Assembly: GCF_000308655.1 (NCBI RefSeq)
Contig: NZ_BAGC01000033.1
Location: 221,647 to 285,646, forward strand
Direction: 5' to 3'
Origin: Nocardia niigatensis NBRC 100131
GTDB lineage: Bacteria; Actinomycetota; Actinomycetes; Mycobacteriales; Mycobacteriaceae
Length of the DNA: 64,000 bases
The notes under the pieces were generated by a model. The model did not search any database, had not been told where the DNA came from, and saw only the letters and a program-made list of their open reading frames with translations. A program made the translations under genes and the position numbers. Positions within the stretch are counted from its first letter, which is position 1; each line of letters begins with the position of its first letter. Positions 37,308 to 45,246 of the stretch are shown one piece after another.

Positions 37308-37748
37308 CTATTTCGTGCCGCGCAGCTGCCGATCCTCGGTCCAGTCGACCACGAGCCGGCGCTGCCGGAACCGCCACCCGCCGCCATCGTAGGCGAAGGT
37401 GTCGTCGTAGCGGATTTCCATGATGAACACGCGGGAGCCGTCGGCGTCGTCGTAGACATGGGAAGCGGTGCAATAGGTTTCGCCCCGCACCTGCTCGCCG
37501 GAGAAGTCGAGCAGCTGGTTGGCGATCACGTGACGGGTGGCCCGGTAGCGGTCGAGCGACCGCATGGCCGCCGCGATCTCGCTGTGGCCCCGGACCGTGG
37601 TGGCGGGCCGCCCGCCGCCCCATTCGATGACCAATGTGCCGTCCTCGGTGAAGAGTTCGGCGATGGCCGAGTCGCGGCGCCGATCGGCGTGCGAGGCGTA
37701 GCGCTCGGTGAGTTCACGCAGCGCGAGCCGGGTTTCCACGTGATCCAT
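37308..37748 (-). CDS. SnoaL/NTF2-like protein
   Basis: A 146-residue single-domain NTF2-fold protein from ATG 37748. Typical features are the first helix ETRLALRELTERYASHADRR, ELFTEDGTLVIEWGGG, GHSEIAAAMRSL, TRHVIANQLLDF and the end strand WRFRQRRLVVDWTED. Such proteins include hydratases, isomerases and non-catalytic binders; no catalytic dyad can be fixed here. It is divergent from the beta-ureidopropionase-like gene with an 88-bp shared promoter, so it may belong to that catabolic locus. Confidence 0.82.
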   Translation of the reverse strand: MDHVETRLALRELTERYASHADRRRDSAIAELFTEDGTLVIEWGGGRPATTVRGHSEIAAAMRSLDRYRATRHVIANQLLDFSGEQVRGETYCTASHVYDDADGSRVFIMEIRYDDTFAYDGGGWRFRQRRLVVDWTEDRQLRGTK

Positions 37749-37836
37749 GCGAATCTTCTTACACGAGATGAGATCGTCATCTTCTGTTCCGGCAGTTCTT
37801 CCCATCCGCGCTGAGGACCGGAGCACCATCGAGAGC

Positions 37837-38673
37837 ATGGCAACTGTTCGAGCGGCGCTGGTGCAGACGAGCTGGACCGGTGACAAAGAGTCCATGATCA
37901 AAGCGCACGAGGACTATGCGCGGCAGGCGGCCGCGGCCGGAGCGAAGGTGATCTGCTTCCAGGAGCTGTTCTACGGGCCGTACTTCTGCCAGGTCCAGGA
38001 CACCAAGTTCTACGACTACGCCGAATCCGTGCCCGGCCCGACCGTCGAGCGGTTCGCGGCGCTGGCCCGCGAACTCGGGCTGGTGATGGTGCTGCCGCTG
38101 TACGAGCAGGAGCAGCCGGGGGTGCTCTACAACACGGCCGCGGTGCTCGACGCGGACGGGACGTACCTGGGCAAATACCGCAAACACCACATCCCGCAGG
38201 TCCACGGGTTCTGGGAGAAGTTCTACTTCCGGCCCGGCAACCTGGGCTGGCCGGTGTTCGACACCGCGGCCGGCCGGGTCGGCGTCTACATCTGCTACGA
38301 CCGGCACTTCCCGGAGGGCTGGCGGGCCCTGGGCCTGGCAGGGGCGGAGATCGTGTTCAATCCGTCGGCCACCTCGCGCGGCCTGTCGAGCTACCTGTGG
38401 AAGCTGGAGCAGCCGGCCTCCGCGGTGGCCAACGAGTACTTCATCGGGGCGATCAACCGGGTCGGCATCGAGGAGTACGGGGATGACGACTTCTACGGAA
38501 CCAGCTACTTCGTCGACCCCGAGGGGCAGTTCGTGGGCGAGGTCGCCTCCGATACCGCCCCCGAGCTGATGGTGCGCGACCTGGACATGGATCTGATCAA
38601 GGTGGTGCGCGACCGCTGGGCCTTCTACCGCGACCGGCGTCCCGACGCCTACGGAAAGCTGGTGGAACCGTGA
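37837..38673 (+). CDS. Beta-ureidopropionase/N-carbamoyl hydrolase-like nitrilase
   Basis: A 278-residue nitrilase-superfamily amidohydrolase from ATG 37837. The Glu-Lys-Cys triad is visible: CFQELFYGPYF (Glu), YRKHHIPQ (Lys) and GVYICYDRHFPEG (Cys). The close link to dihydropyrimidinase (GTG overlaps this stop by four bases) points to N-carbamoyl-beta-alanine hydrolysis, the last step of reductive pyrimidine degradation, releasing ammonia, CO2 and a beta-amino acid. N-carbamoyl-putrescine or D-amino-acid amidases are alternatives within the same family. Confidence 0.9.
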   Translation: MATVRAALVQTSWTGDKESMIKAHEDYARQAAAAGAKVICFQELFYGPYFCQVQDTKFYDYAESVPGPTVERFAALARELGLVMVLPLYEQEQPGVLYNTAAVLDADGTYLGKYRKHHIPQVHGFWEKFYFRPGNLGWPVFDTAAGRVGVYICYDRHFPEGWRALGLAGAEIVFNPSATSRGLSSYLWKLEQPASAVANEYFIGAINRVGIEEYGDDDFYGTSYFVDPEGQFVGEVASDTAPELMVRDLDMDLIKVVRDRWAFYRDRRPDAYGKLVEP

Positions 38674-40091
38674 GCACGACCTTCATCCACGGCGGAATCG
38701 TGGTGTCCGCCAACGGATCCCAGCCCCTCGACATCCTGATCGACGACGAGACCATCGCGGCCGTGGTGCAGCCCGGATCCACCGCGCTCGGCGCCGACCT
38801 GGCCGCCACGTCCGACACCGTCATCGACGCGACCGGCCGCTACGTCATCCCCGGCGGTGTCGACGGCCACACCCACATGCAGCTGCCGTTCGGCGGCACC
38901 GAGGCCTCCGACACCTTCGAGACCGGCACCCGCCCCGCCGCGTGGGGCGGCACCACCACCATCGTCGACTTCGCGGTGCAGAAGCCGGGGGAGCGGGTGC
39001 AGGACAGCCTGGCGCTGTGGCACGAGAAGGCGGCCGGGCAGTGCGCGATCGACTACGGCTTCCACCAGATCGTCGGGTCGGTCGACGTCGAATCTCTGAA
39101 GGGCATGAGCGAACTGGTGTCCGAGGGCGTCACCAGCTTCAAACTGTTCATGGCCTATCCGGGCGTCTTCTACTCCGATGACGGCCAGATTCTGCGCGCC
39201 ATGCAAACCGCGGGTGATCTCGGCGCGGTGCTCATGATGCACGCCGAGAACGGAATAGCGATCGATGTGCTTGTGGAACAGGCGCTTTCGCGGGGCGAGA
39301 CCGCGCCCTACCACCACGGCGTCACCCGGCCGTGGCAGATGGAGGAGGAGGCCACCCACCGCGCGATCATGCTGGCGCACCTGACCGGCGTCCCGCTGTA
39401 CGTCGTGCACGTCTCCGCCAAGCAGGCGCTCGAACAGATCGCGGAGGCACGGGGCAAGGGCCAGAACGTGTTCGGCGAGACCTGTCCCCAGTATCTCTAT
39501 CTCTCGCTCGAGGAGAACCTGGGCGCACCGGGTTTCGAGGGCGCGAAATGGGTGTGCTCGACGCCGTTGCGGGCCCGCGCCGAGGGGCATCAGGACGAGC
39601 TGTGGCGCTACATCCGGACCGGCGACGTCACCACTGTCGCCACCGACCATTGCCCCTTCTGCATGAAGGACCAGAAGGAACTCGGGCTCGGCGATTTCAG
39701 CAAGATCCCCAACGGGATCGGCGGCGTCGAACACCGCATGGACCTGATGTTCCAGGGCGTCAAGGACGGCCGGATCTCGCTGGAGAAGTGGGTCGAGGTC
39801 TGCTGCACGGCCCCGGCCCGCATGTTCGGGCTCTACCCGCGCAAGGGCATCATCGGTCCGGGCGCGGACGCCGACGTGGTGATCTACGACCCGAACGGGC
39901 ACACCAGTATCGGTCTCGGCAAGACCCACCACATGAACATGGATCACTCGGCCTACGAGGGTTTCGAGATCGACGGTCATGTGGACACCGTGCTCTCGCG
40001 CGGCCGGATCCTGGTCGACGCCGGGCAGTATCGGGGTGCCGCCGGGCACGGCCGGTTCGTCAAACGCGGGCTGTCCCAGTACCTCATCTGA
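38670..40091 (+). CDS. hydA: Dihydropyrimidinase (D-hydantoinase)
   Basis: A 473-residue amidohydrolase opening the dihydropyrimidine ring to N-carbamoyl-beta-amino acid. GTG 38670 overlaps the upstream stop. Binuclear metal ligands: GGVDGHTHMQLPF (HxH), the carbamylated Lys in VTSFKLFMAYPG, His in MMHAENG and YVVHVSAKQALE, and Asp in VATDHCPF. Length and motifs fit the family. A 15-bp sequence containing its last codons and stop is duplicated immediately downstream. It forms an operon with the nitrilase and the F420-type LLM enzyme. Confidence 0.95.
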   Translation: MSTTFIHGGIVVSANGSQPLDILIDDETIAAVVQPGSTALGADLAATSDTVIDATGRYVIPGGVDGHTHMQLPFGGTEASDTFETGTRPAAWGGTTTIVDFAVQKPGERVQDSLALWHEKAAGQCAIDYGFHQIVGSVDVESLKGMSELVSEGVTSFKLFMAYPGVFYSDDGQILRAMQTAGDLGAVLMMHAENGIAIDVLVEQALSRGETAPYHHGVTRPWQMEEEATHRAIMLAHLTGVPLYVVHVSAKQALEQIAEARGKGQNVFGETCPQYLYLSLEENLGAPGFEGAKWVCSTPLRARAEGHQDELWRYIRTGDVTTVATDHCPFCMKDQKELGLGDFSKIPNGIGGVEHRMDLMFQGVKDGRISLEKWVEVCCTAPARMFGLYPRKGIIGPGADADVVIYDPNGHTSIGLGKTHHMNMDHSAYEGFEIDGHVDTVLSRGRILVDAGQYRGAAGHGRFVKRGLSQYLI

Positions 40092-40111
40092 CGTCGCAGT
40101 ACCTCATCTGA
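40077..40111. repeat. 15-bp tandem duplication at the hydA stop codon
   Basis: CAGTACCTCATCTGA, encoding the last residues and stop of hydA, occurs at 40077-40091 and again at 40097-40111 with a 20-bp period. Confidence 0.85.
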
Positions 40112-40141
40112 GCATCCGAGCAGCGAAGGGGAGTGTGCCCC

Positions 40142-41179
40142 ATGGACATCGGAGTGGTGCTGCAGTGCACGCCGCCCGCGTCACGGGTGGTGGAGCTGGC
40201 GAGAATCGCCGAGACGCACGGGTTCACGCACGTGTGGACCTTCGATTCGCACCTGCTGTGGCAGGAGCCGTACGTCATCTACAGCCAGATCCTCGCCGTG
40301 ACCCGGAAAGTCGTGGTGGGCCCGATGGTGACCAACCCGTCCACCCGCGACTGGACCGTCACCGCGTCCGCGTTCGCGACCCTCAACGACATGTTCGGCA
40401 ATCGCACCATCTGCGGTATCGGCCGCGGTGATTCGGCCGTCCGCACCCTGGGCGGCCGGCCTGCCACGCTGGCGACTTTGCGCGAATCCATCGCGGTCAT
40501 CCGGGAACTGGCGAATGGCCGCAGCGCGCGGATCGGCGATACCACCGTCCGCTTCCCCTGGGCGGAGGCGTCGCGGTTGCCGGTGTGGGTGGCCGGATAC
40601 GGTCCGCGCGCACTGGATCTCACCGGGGAGGTGGCCGACGGGTTCATCCTCCAGCTCGCCGATCCGGACATCACCGCCTGGACCATCGCGCGGGTCCGCG
40701 CCGCCGCCGAACGCGCTGGTCGCGACCCGGCGGCGGTGACCATCTGCGTGGCCGCTCCCGCCTACATCACCGACGGCACCGGCCCGGCGCTGAAACACGC
40801 GCGGGAGCAATGCCGTTGGTTCGGCGGCATGGTCGGCAACCATGTGGCCGACATCGTCGCGCGCTACGGCACCGACTCCGGGGTGCCCCGGGCGCTGACC
40901 GACTACATCGCCGGCCGGCAGGGCTACGACTACAACGAGCACGGCCGCGCGGGCAACATCCACGCCGAGTTCGTCCCCGACGAGATCGTGGACCGGTTCT
41001 GCCTGCTCGGCACCCCCGACGACCACCTCGCCCGGCTGCGGGAGCTGGAGGCGCTTGGCGTCGGCCAGTTCGCGGTCTACCTCCAGCACGACGCCAAGAC
41101 CTCGACGCTCGAGGCGTACGGCGAATCGGTGCTGCCGCGCCTGAGCCACCCGGTCGAGGCGACGTCGCCCGGATCGTGA
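40142..41179 (+). CDS. LLM-class F420-dependent oxidoreductase (TIGR03842-like)
   Basis: A 345-residue luciferase-like TIM-barrel enzyme from ATG 40142 (AAGGGGAG upstream). Features: THVWTFDSHLLWQEPYVIYS, VVVGPMVTNPSTRDWTVTAS, GIGRGDSAVRTLGG and the late strand PVWVAGYGPRALDLTGEVADG, all seen in F420-binding LLM members. It is the third gene after the nitrilase and dihydropyrimidinase. No flavin-type dihydropyrimidine dehydrogenase (PydA/PydB) is in the window, so this enzyme could supply the pyrimidine-reducing step using F420H2. The reaction is inferred from context. Confidence 0.87.
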   Translation: MDIGVVLQCTPPASRVVELARIAETHGFTHVWTFDSHLLWQEPYVIYSQILAVTRKVVVGPMVTNPSTRDWTVTASAFATLNDMFGNRTICGIGRGDSAVRTLGGRPATLATLRESIAVIRELANGRSARIGDTTVRFPWAEASRLPVWVAGYGPRALDLTGEVADGFILQLADPDITAWTIARVRAAAERAGRDPAAVTICVAAPAYITDGTGPALKHAREQCRWFGGMVGNHVADIVARYGTDSGVPRALTDYIAGRQGYDYNEHGRAGNIHAEFVPDEIVDRFCLLGTPDDHLARLRELEALGVGQFAVYLQHDAKTSTLEAYGESVLPRLSHPVEATSPGS

Positions 41180-41208
41180 GGGTAGGCGGGGACCACCTGC
41201 GTCAAAAA

Positions 41209-41224
41209 TGTGAGGTAAGTCACA
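41209..41224. promoter_or_regulatory. Crp/GlxR-type binding site
   Basis: TGTGAGGTAAGTCACA matches the TGTGA-N6-TCACA consensus exactly, including the central TA seen in actinobacterial GlxR/Crp sites. A TATAAA -10-like box at 41240-41245 lies downstream, which would place the site near -36 of the transcript leading to the 31-codon gene at 41381. Confidence 0.8.
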
Positions 41225-41321
41225 ATTTTATCGAACCGATATAAACCCAGGTGGAACCTGTTCTACCGTGAAGCTCCCGTCGGGTTCGGAAGACTTTCCC
41301 CGTGAAACGACTTCCCTTCGA

Positions 41322-41345
41322 ATGTGAACCGTGCATGATTCACAT
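41322..41345 (+). promoter_or_regulatory. Hairpin in the leader of the 31-codon gene
   Basis: ATGTGAA / TTCACAT pair across a 10-nt loop, and outer TTCGAA boxes at 41317 and 41359 could extend the fold. The structure ends just before the GAGGAG ribosome site, so it could affect translation of the small peptide. Confidence 0.5.
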
Positions 41346-41380
41346 GCCCGACATGTTGTTCGAAAGATGAGGAGTACCAC

Positions 41381-41476
41381 GTGTCCGGATCCGCTTCGGA
41401 TTTCCTGGCGTCGGTTCTGATCAAGACCATCCAGGGTCTGTTCACCGGCAGCGCCGGTAGCACGCCGACCGTCTGA
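41381..41476 (+). CDS. 31-residue amphipathic peptide
   Basis: A GTG start at 41381 follows a strong GAGGAG site at optimal spacing and ends at TGA 41474-41476. The peptide starts MSGSASDFLASVLIKTIQGL and ends FTGSAGSTPTV. The segment DFLASVLIKTIQGLF would form an amphipathic or membrane-active helix. The gene has its own Crp-type site and -10 box upstream and a perfect hairpin terminator downstream, so it is a complete transcription unit. It recalls the very short helical porin or surface peptides of related genera, but I cannot assign a function. It is probably missed by standard gene callers. Confidence 0.72.
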   Translation: MSGSASDFLASVLIKTIQGLFTGSAGSTPTV

Positions 41477-41490
41477 AACGCAGTAGCACG

Positions 41491-41526
41491 ACGGCCCATC
41501 GAATCGCGCGGGATTCGATGGGCCGT
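41491..41526. terminator. Intrinsic terminator after the small peptide gene
   Basis: A 15-bp perfect stem, ACGGCCCATCGAATC / GATTCGATGGGCCGT, with a 6-nt loop lies between the peptide gene and the convergent Nudix gene. Confidence 0.88.
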
Positions 41527-41551
41527 CGGCGTTCGCGGGCCAGAGTGCCGT

Positions 41552-42070
41552 TCAGCGCAGCAGGTCGGGGATGAGCACCCGGGTGTCGGGCACGAACGGC
41601 CATGCCGGATTCTCCAGATGCGACCGCAGCTCCTCGTCGGTCCACCACCAGCCGTCCGCGATCTCCTCCGGCTGATGCCGGATCGGACCGTCGTAGCGCA
41701 GCTCGTAGGCGAACAGGTGGCAGCGCATCGGCCGTCCCGCCCACTGGCCGTTCCAGGACGCGCTGGCCAGCGGCAGCGGCTGATCGTCGTGCGGGCCCAG
41801 TTCGATGCCCAGTTCCTCGCCCAGCTCCCGGACCGCCGCCGCGGCCGGATCCTCGCCCGGATCGAGCACCCCGCCTGCCAGGCAGTCGTGCATGCCGGCG
41901 AACACGGCCTTGGTGTCGGTCCGCTTGTGCACGTAGACCTTCGATCCGTCGCCCGAGCGCACCAGCACACCGGCGCTGGCGTGCCAGAGGCCCTCCGCGT
42001 ACACCACCGCGCGCTCCTGCGCGCCGATCTCACGACCGGCGGCGTCGTACACCGCGATCATCTCCGGCAT
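41552..42070 (-). CDS. Nudix hydrolase (isopentenyl-diphosphate-isomerase-like fold)
   Basis: A 172-residue protein from ATG 42070 with GGAAGGAG upstream. The Nudix box spans ~67-89: GGVLDPGEDPAAAAVRELGE then ELGI, with the G-x5-E-x7-REUXEE pattern intact. N-terminal ERAVVYAEGLWHASAGVLV and the RCHLFAYEL strand are as in the YfcD/IDI-like subgroup. It hydrolyses a nucleoside-diphosphate-linked compound; the substrate is unknown. It is divergent from a DUF385 protein. Confidence 0.9.
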   Translation of the reverse strand: MPEMIAVYDAAGREIGAQERAVVYAEGLWHASAGVLVRSGDGSKVYVHKRTDTKAVFAGMHDCLAGGVLDPGEDPAAAAVRELGEELGIELGPHDDQPLPLASASWNGQWAGRPMRCHLFAYELRYDGPIRHQPEEIADGWWWTDEELRSHLENPAWPFVPDTRVLIPDLLR

Positions 42071-42240
42071 GGGCCGGGCTCTCCTTCCTGCCGCGCCGCG
42101 GGACCCGGCGCCCTGTGTGAACAGTAGCGACGCCGGGTATGCGGTGCCTACGCCACATGCCCGACCACGATGCCGCGCGGGCGCCCGCCGCCCGGCGTAG
42201 CCTCAGGGGCGCAACCGTTTTCGTCAGGGAGGACGAGATC

Positions 42241-42621
42241 ATGCCGCTGCCGCAGGCACTCGCGAGGATCAACCGGCGGGTCAGCAACCCGATCCTGGGC
42301 GTCGGGGCCCGGGTGGCGCCGTGCTTCGGCGTCGTGATCCACCGCGGCCGCAAGTCCGGACGGGAGTATCGGTCCCCGGTCATGGTCTTCGAGCGCGACG
42401 GCGGCTACCGCATCGCCCTCACCTACGGGCGGGACGTGGACTGGCTGAAGAATATTCGCGCGGCCGGACGCTTCGAATTCGAGACCCGCGGGCGCACGGT
42501 CACGCTGACCGATCCGGTGATCGGTCACGACGCCTCGGCCTCCTGGGCCCCGCCGCTGGTCCGTCAGGTGCTGGTCGGCCTGAACGCCGAGGACTACGTC
42601 CAGGCCCGGCTCGCGGAGTAA
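42241..42621 (+). CDS. DUF385/Ddn-like F420-binding family protein
   Basis: A 126-residue split-barrel protein from ATG 42241 with GGGAGGACG upstream. FGVVIHRGRKSGREYRSPVM is the typical core (the G-R-K-S-G-x-x-Y/R-x-P pattern), followed by the YGRDVDWLKNIRAAG segment. The nitroreductase-family deazaflavin-dependent proteins use F420H2 to reduce quinones, nitroimidazoles or unsaturated ketones. It is shorter than Ddn itself. The next gene, convergent, is another DUF385 protein. Confidence 0.85.
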   Translation: MPLPQALARINRRVSNPILGVGARVAPCFGVVIHRGRKSGREYRSPVMVFERDGGYRIALTYGRDVDWLKNIRAAGRFEFETRGRTVTLTDPVIGHDASASWAPPLVRQVLVGLNAEDYVQARLAE

Positions 42622-42632
42622 CCCGGGCCGGC

Positions 42633-43136
42633 TCAGCGCACGGTGAGCCGGATGATCACAGCGCCCTGCTCCCAGCTCTGATAGGCGTCGGCGCGGTTCG
42701 GATTGCCGGCCGCGTCGAAGCCCATGCCGTTGAACTTGGCCCACTGCTTGTTGTCGCGGGCGATGACCTCCGACAGCCGAACCACGGATTCGGCGTCGGT
42801 GAGCACCTCGGCGTCGGCGGGGTGCCGCGGCCCGCCGAAGGAGACCTCGATCGGCACGCCCTTGCGGATATTGCTCACCCACGGACGCTTGGCGGTGCCG
42901 ACCAGGATGGCGTTCTCGTGGCGGGTGTAGGCGACGGGCACGTCGTAGTGCTTGCCCGATTTCCGGCCCACCACGTGCAGTACGCACAGTCGCTTGCCGA
43001 CCGGCGTGGACAGCACCGGCACCCGCAGCAGGCTGCGAATGAGCGTGTTGACGAGGTTCTGATAGGACGGGATCGGTTCCGGCCCGGCGGTGGTCGGGGT
43101 CCCGTACGGGTTGGCCTCGGGCGTCTGCTCGGTCAT
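42633..43136 (-). CDS. DUF385-type nitroreductase/deazaflavin protein
   Basis: A 167-residue protein from ATG 43136 behind AAGGAGG. After a Pro-rich start, LCVLHVVGRKSGKHYDVPVAY is the family core, followed by ILVGTAKRPWVSNIRKGVPI, and the C-terminus keeps AYQSWEQGAVIIRLTV. It is probably an F420- or flavin-dependent reductase or a binding protein. Its 3' end is 11 bp from the convergent DUF385 gene; the two differ in length and are not a recent duplication. Substrate unknown. Confidence 0.82.
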   Translation of the reverse strand: MTEQTPEANPYGTPTTAGPEPIPSYQNLVNTLIRSLLRVPVLSTPVGKRLCVLHVVGRKSGKHYDVPVAYTRHENAILVGTAKRPWVSNIRKGVPIEVSFGGPRHPADAEVLTDAESVVRLSEVIARDNKQWAKFNGMGFDAAGNPNRADAYQSWEQGAVIIRLTVR

Positions 43137-43422
43137 GCCGGCCTCCTTCGCTGAAACGCGTTGCGCGGCAGTCACACTGGCATCGAGTATAGAACGTCAT
43201 CGACGCGGGCGGCCTCGTCCCCGACCTCGCCACACCAACAGCCGGGTCCAGACCGTCGGCGAGGACGCGGCGGTGCGCCGCGCCGACCCCGGGATTCGCC
43301 GCCGCGGGTGCCGGGTCCATCCGGCGGGTGGCAGGGCGGGCGGCGTCGTGTCCGAAGTTTGCTGGACGGACGCTGTAGATTCCGGAGTATTCACAGCAAA
43401 ACCCGGCGGCGAGGAGTACGCG

Positions 43423-44976
43423 TTGACCGATGTGGTGAATCGCCCGGCCCGCCCGCACGGTTGCGGAAGGCACGCCAAGGCCGAGGAACGGCCACCCATG
43501 GCGTGGTGGACCGTGGCGGCGGTCGTGGTTCCGGCCGCGGTGGTGCTGTTGCTGTCCGCGAGCCGGTACGGGTACTTCGGAGACGAGCTGTACTTCCTGG
43601 CGGCGGGGCGGCGGCCGTCGTCCGGGTACGCCGATCAGGGGCCGGTGCTGCCGCTGCTGGCGCGGCTGATGGACACCCTCGCGCCCGGATCGTTCTTCGT
43701 ACTGCGGCTGCCATCGGTGGCGCTGACGGTGACCGCGATCGTGTTGTGCGCCATGCTCGCCCGCGAATTCGACGGCGGCAGGTGGGCGCAGCTGCTGGCC
43801 GCGATCGGGTACGCCGGCTCGCCGTTCCTGCTCCTGCAGGGCACGATGCTCACCACCAGTGCCGTCGACACCGCGCTGTGGGTGATCATCACCTGGCTGG
43901 TGGTGCGGTGGGTGCGCACCCGCCACGACCGGCTGCTGCTGGCCGCGGCGCTGGTCACCGCGGTGGACATGCAGGTGAAGTGGTTGATCCCGTTCTTCTG
44001 GATCGCGGTCGCGGTGAGCAGCCTGCTGTGCGGTCCGCGCGAGCTGGTACGGCGGCCGTTGCTGTGGGCCGGCGGCGTGATCGTGGTGGCCGCGACCGTG
44101 CCCGAGCTGATCTGGCAGGCACGGCACTCCTGGCCGCAGTTGAGGATGGGCGGGGTGATCGGCTCCGAGCAGGGGATCCTGGGCGGGCGGCTGCTGTTCG
44201 TGCCGATGTCGGTGAGCCTGGCCGGATACCTGGGGGCGCTGCTGCTGGTGTGGGGACTGTGGGTGCTGCTGCGCTGGGATATGTTGCGGCCGTACCGGTT
44301 TCTGGGTGTCACCCTGCTGCTGTTGTACGCGGTGTTTCTGATCACCGGCGGGCGGATCTATTACGCGGCGGGCATGTACGCGGTGATGATCGCGGCGGGC
44401 GCGGTCGGGGTGGTCGGCACGGCGGAACGGATCGGGCCGCTGTGGCGGCGGATGCTCACCGCGGCGGTGGCCGTACTCGCCCTGGGCACAATGGTTTTCA
44501 CGCTGTACTCGACACCGTGGCGGCCCGCCGGTCAGGTCCGCCCGCCCCGCGATGACGCCGAGGCCGCCATCGGTATCGGCGTGTACGGCTCCTTCGGCTG
44601 GCACGAACTCATCGACGAGGTGACCCGCGCCTACCGGGCGCTCACCCCGGCCGAGCGGGCGCACGCGATCATCATCACCGACACCTATTGGCAGGCGAGC
44701 GCCCTCGACGAACTGGCCCGCGACCAGCTACCGCCGCTGTACAGTCCCAGCCGCGGCTTCGGCTACTTCGGCACGCCACCCGACGAGGCCACCGCGGTGC
44801 TGGCCGTCGGCGGTTACGAGGCGGTGCTGCGCAGTCAGTTCGAGCACGTCGAACCGGTCGGGAAGGTGGACACCCGGCTGGGATTCAAGGGCAATACCCA
44901 GGACGTCACCATCTGGAAGTGCTCGGGCCCGAAGAAGTCGTGGTCACAGGTGTGGCCGAACTGGATGCACCTGTAG
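43423..44976 (+). CDS. GT39/ArnT-like membrane glycosyltransferase
   Basis: About 517 residues. TTG 43423 is chosen because GAGGAG lies six bases upstream; GTG 43432 is possible. Roughly nine to ten hydrophobic helices precede a C-terminal extracytoplasmic domain (~360-517). The first loop has YGYFGDELYFLAAGRRPS, with the Asp-Glu pair catalytic in GT-C enzymes, then YADQGPVLPLLARL. It would transfer a sugar or mannosyl residue from a polyprenyl phosphate donor to a protein or lipid outside the membrane. The acceptor is unknown and no sugar genes lie nearby. Confidence 0.85.
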   Translation: MTDVVNRPARPHGCGRHAKAEERPPMAWWTVAAVVVPAAVVLLLSASRYGYFGDELYFLAAGRRPSSGYADQGPVLPLLARLMDTLAPGSFFVLRLPSVALTVTAIVLCAMLAREFDGGRWAQLLAAIGYAGSPFLLLQGTMLTTSAVDTALWVIITWLVVRWVRTRHDRLLLAAALVTAVDMQVKWLIPFFWIAVAVSSLLCGPRELVRRPLLWAGGVIVVAATVPELIWQARHSWPQLRMGGVIGSEQGILGGRLLFVPMSVSLAGYLGALLLVWGLWVLLRWDMLRPYRFLGVTLLLLYAVFLITGGRIYYAAGMYAVMIAAGAVGVVGTAERIGPLWRRMLTAAVAVLALGTMVFTLYSTPWRPAGQVRPPRDDAEAAIGIGVYGSFGWHELIDEVTRAYRALTPAERAHAIIITDTYWQASALDELARDQLPPLYSPSRGFGYFGTPPDEATAVLAVGGYEAVLRSQFEHVEPVGKVDTRLGFKGNTQDVTIWKCSGPKKSWSQVWPNWMHL

Positions 44977-45246
44977 CGGAGCGCACGTCGGCGCCGCGCG
45001 AAGAGGGACACGCTCCGCCCGCGCGGTGTCAGGAATCAGCGGGACCGGGTGGTTCCAGTGCGGTGCCGCACGACCTCGTCGTCGGCATTCGGCAGCCCGC
45101 GCAGCGCCCGCGCGCCGCTATCGGCAATCACCAGGACTATGGCGCGGGCCGTTGTGCAAATGTCCGAGCGGAGGAGCCGTGGCACGGCGAGAGCCGCGAC
45201 GTGGGCGGGAACCGGGAGCGTGGGGAACGGGACCCGGGGTCGCGGA

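Noticed and set aside
34939..37623. An ~890-codon open frame antisense to mpa
   Set aside because: It lies over a well-conserved gene on the other strand and shows no domain; a GC-frame artefact.
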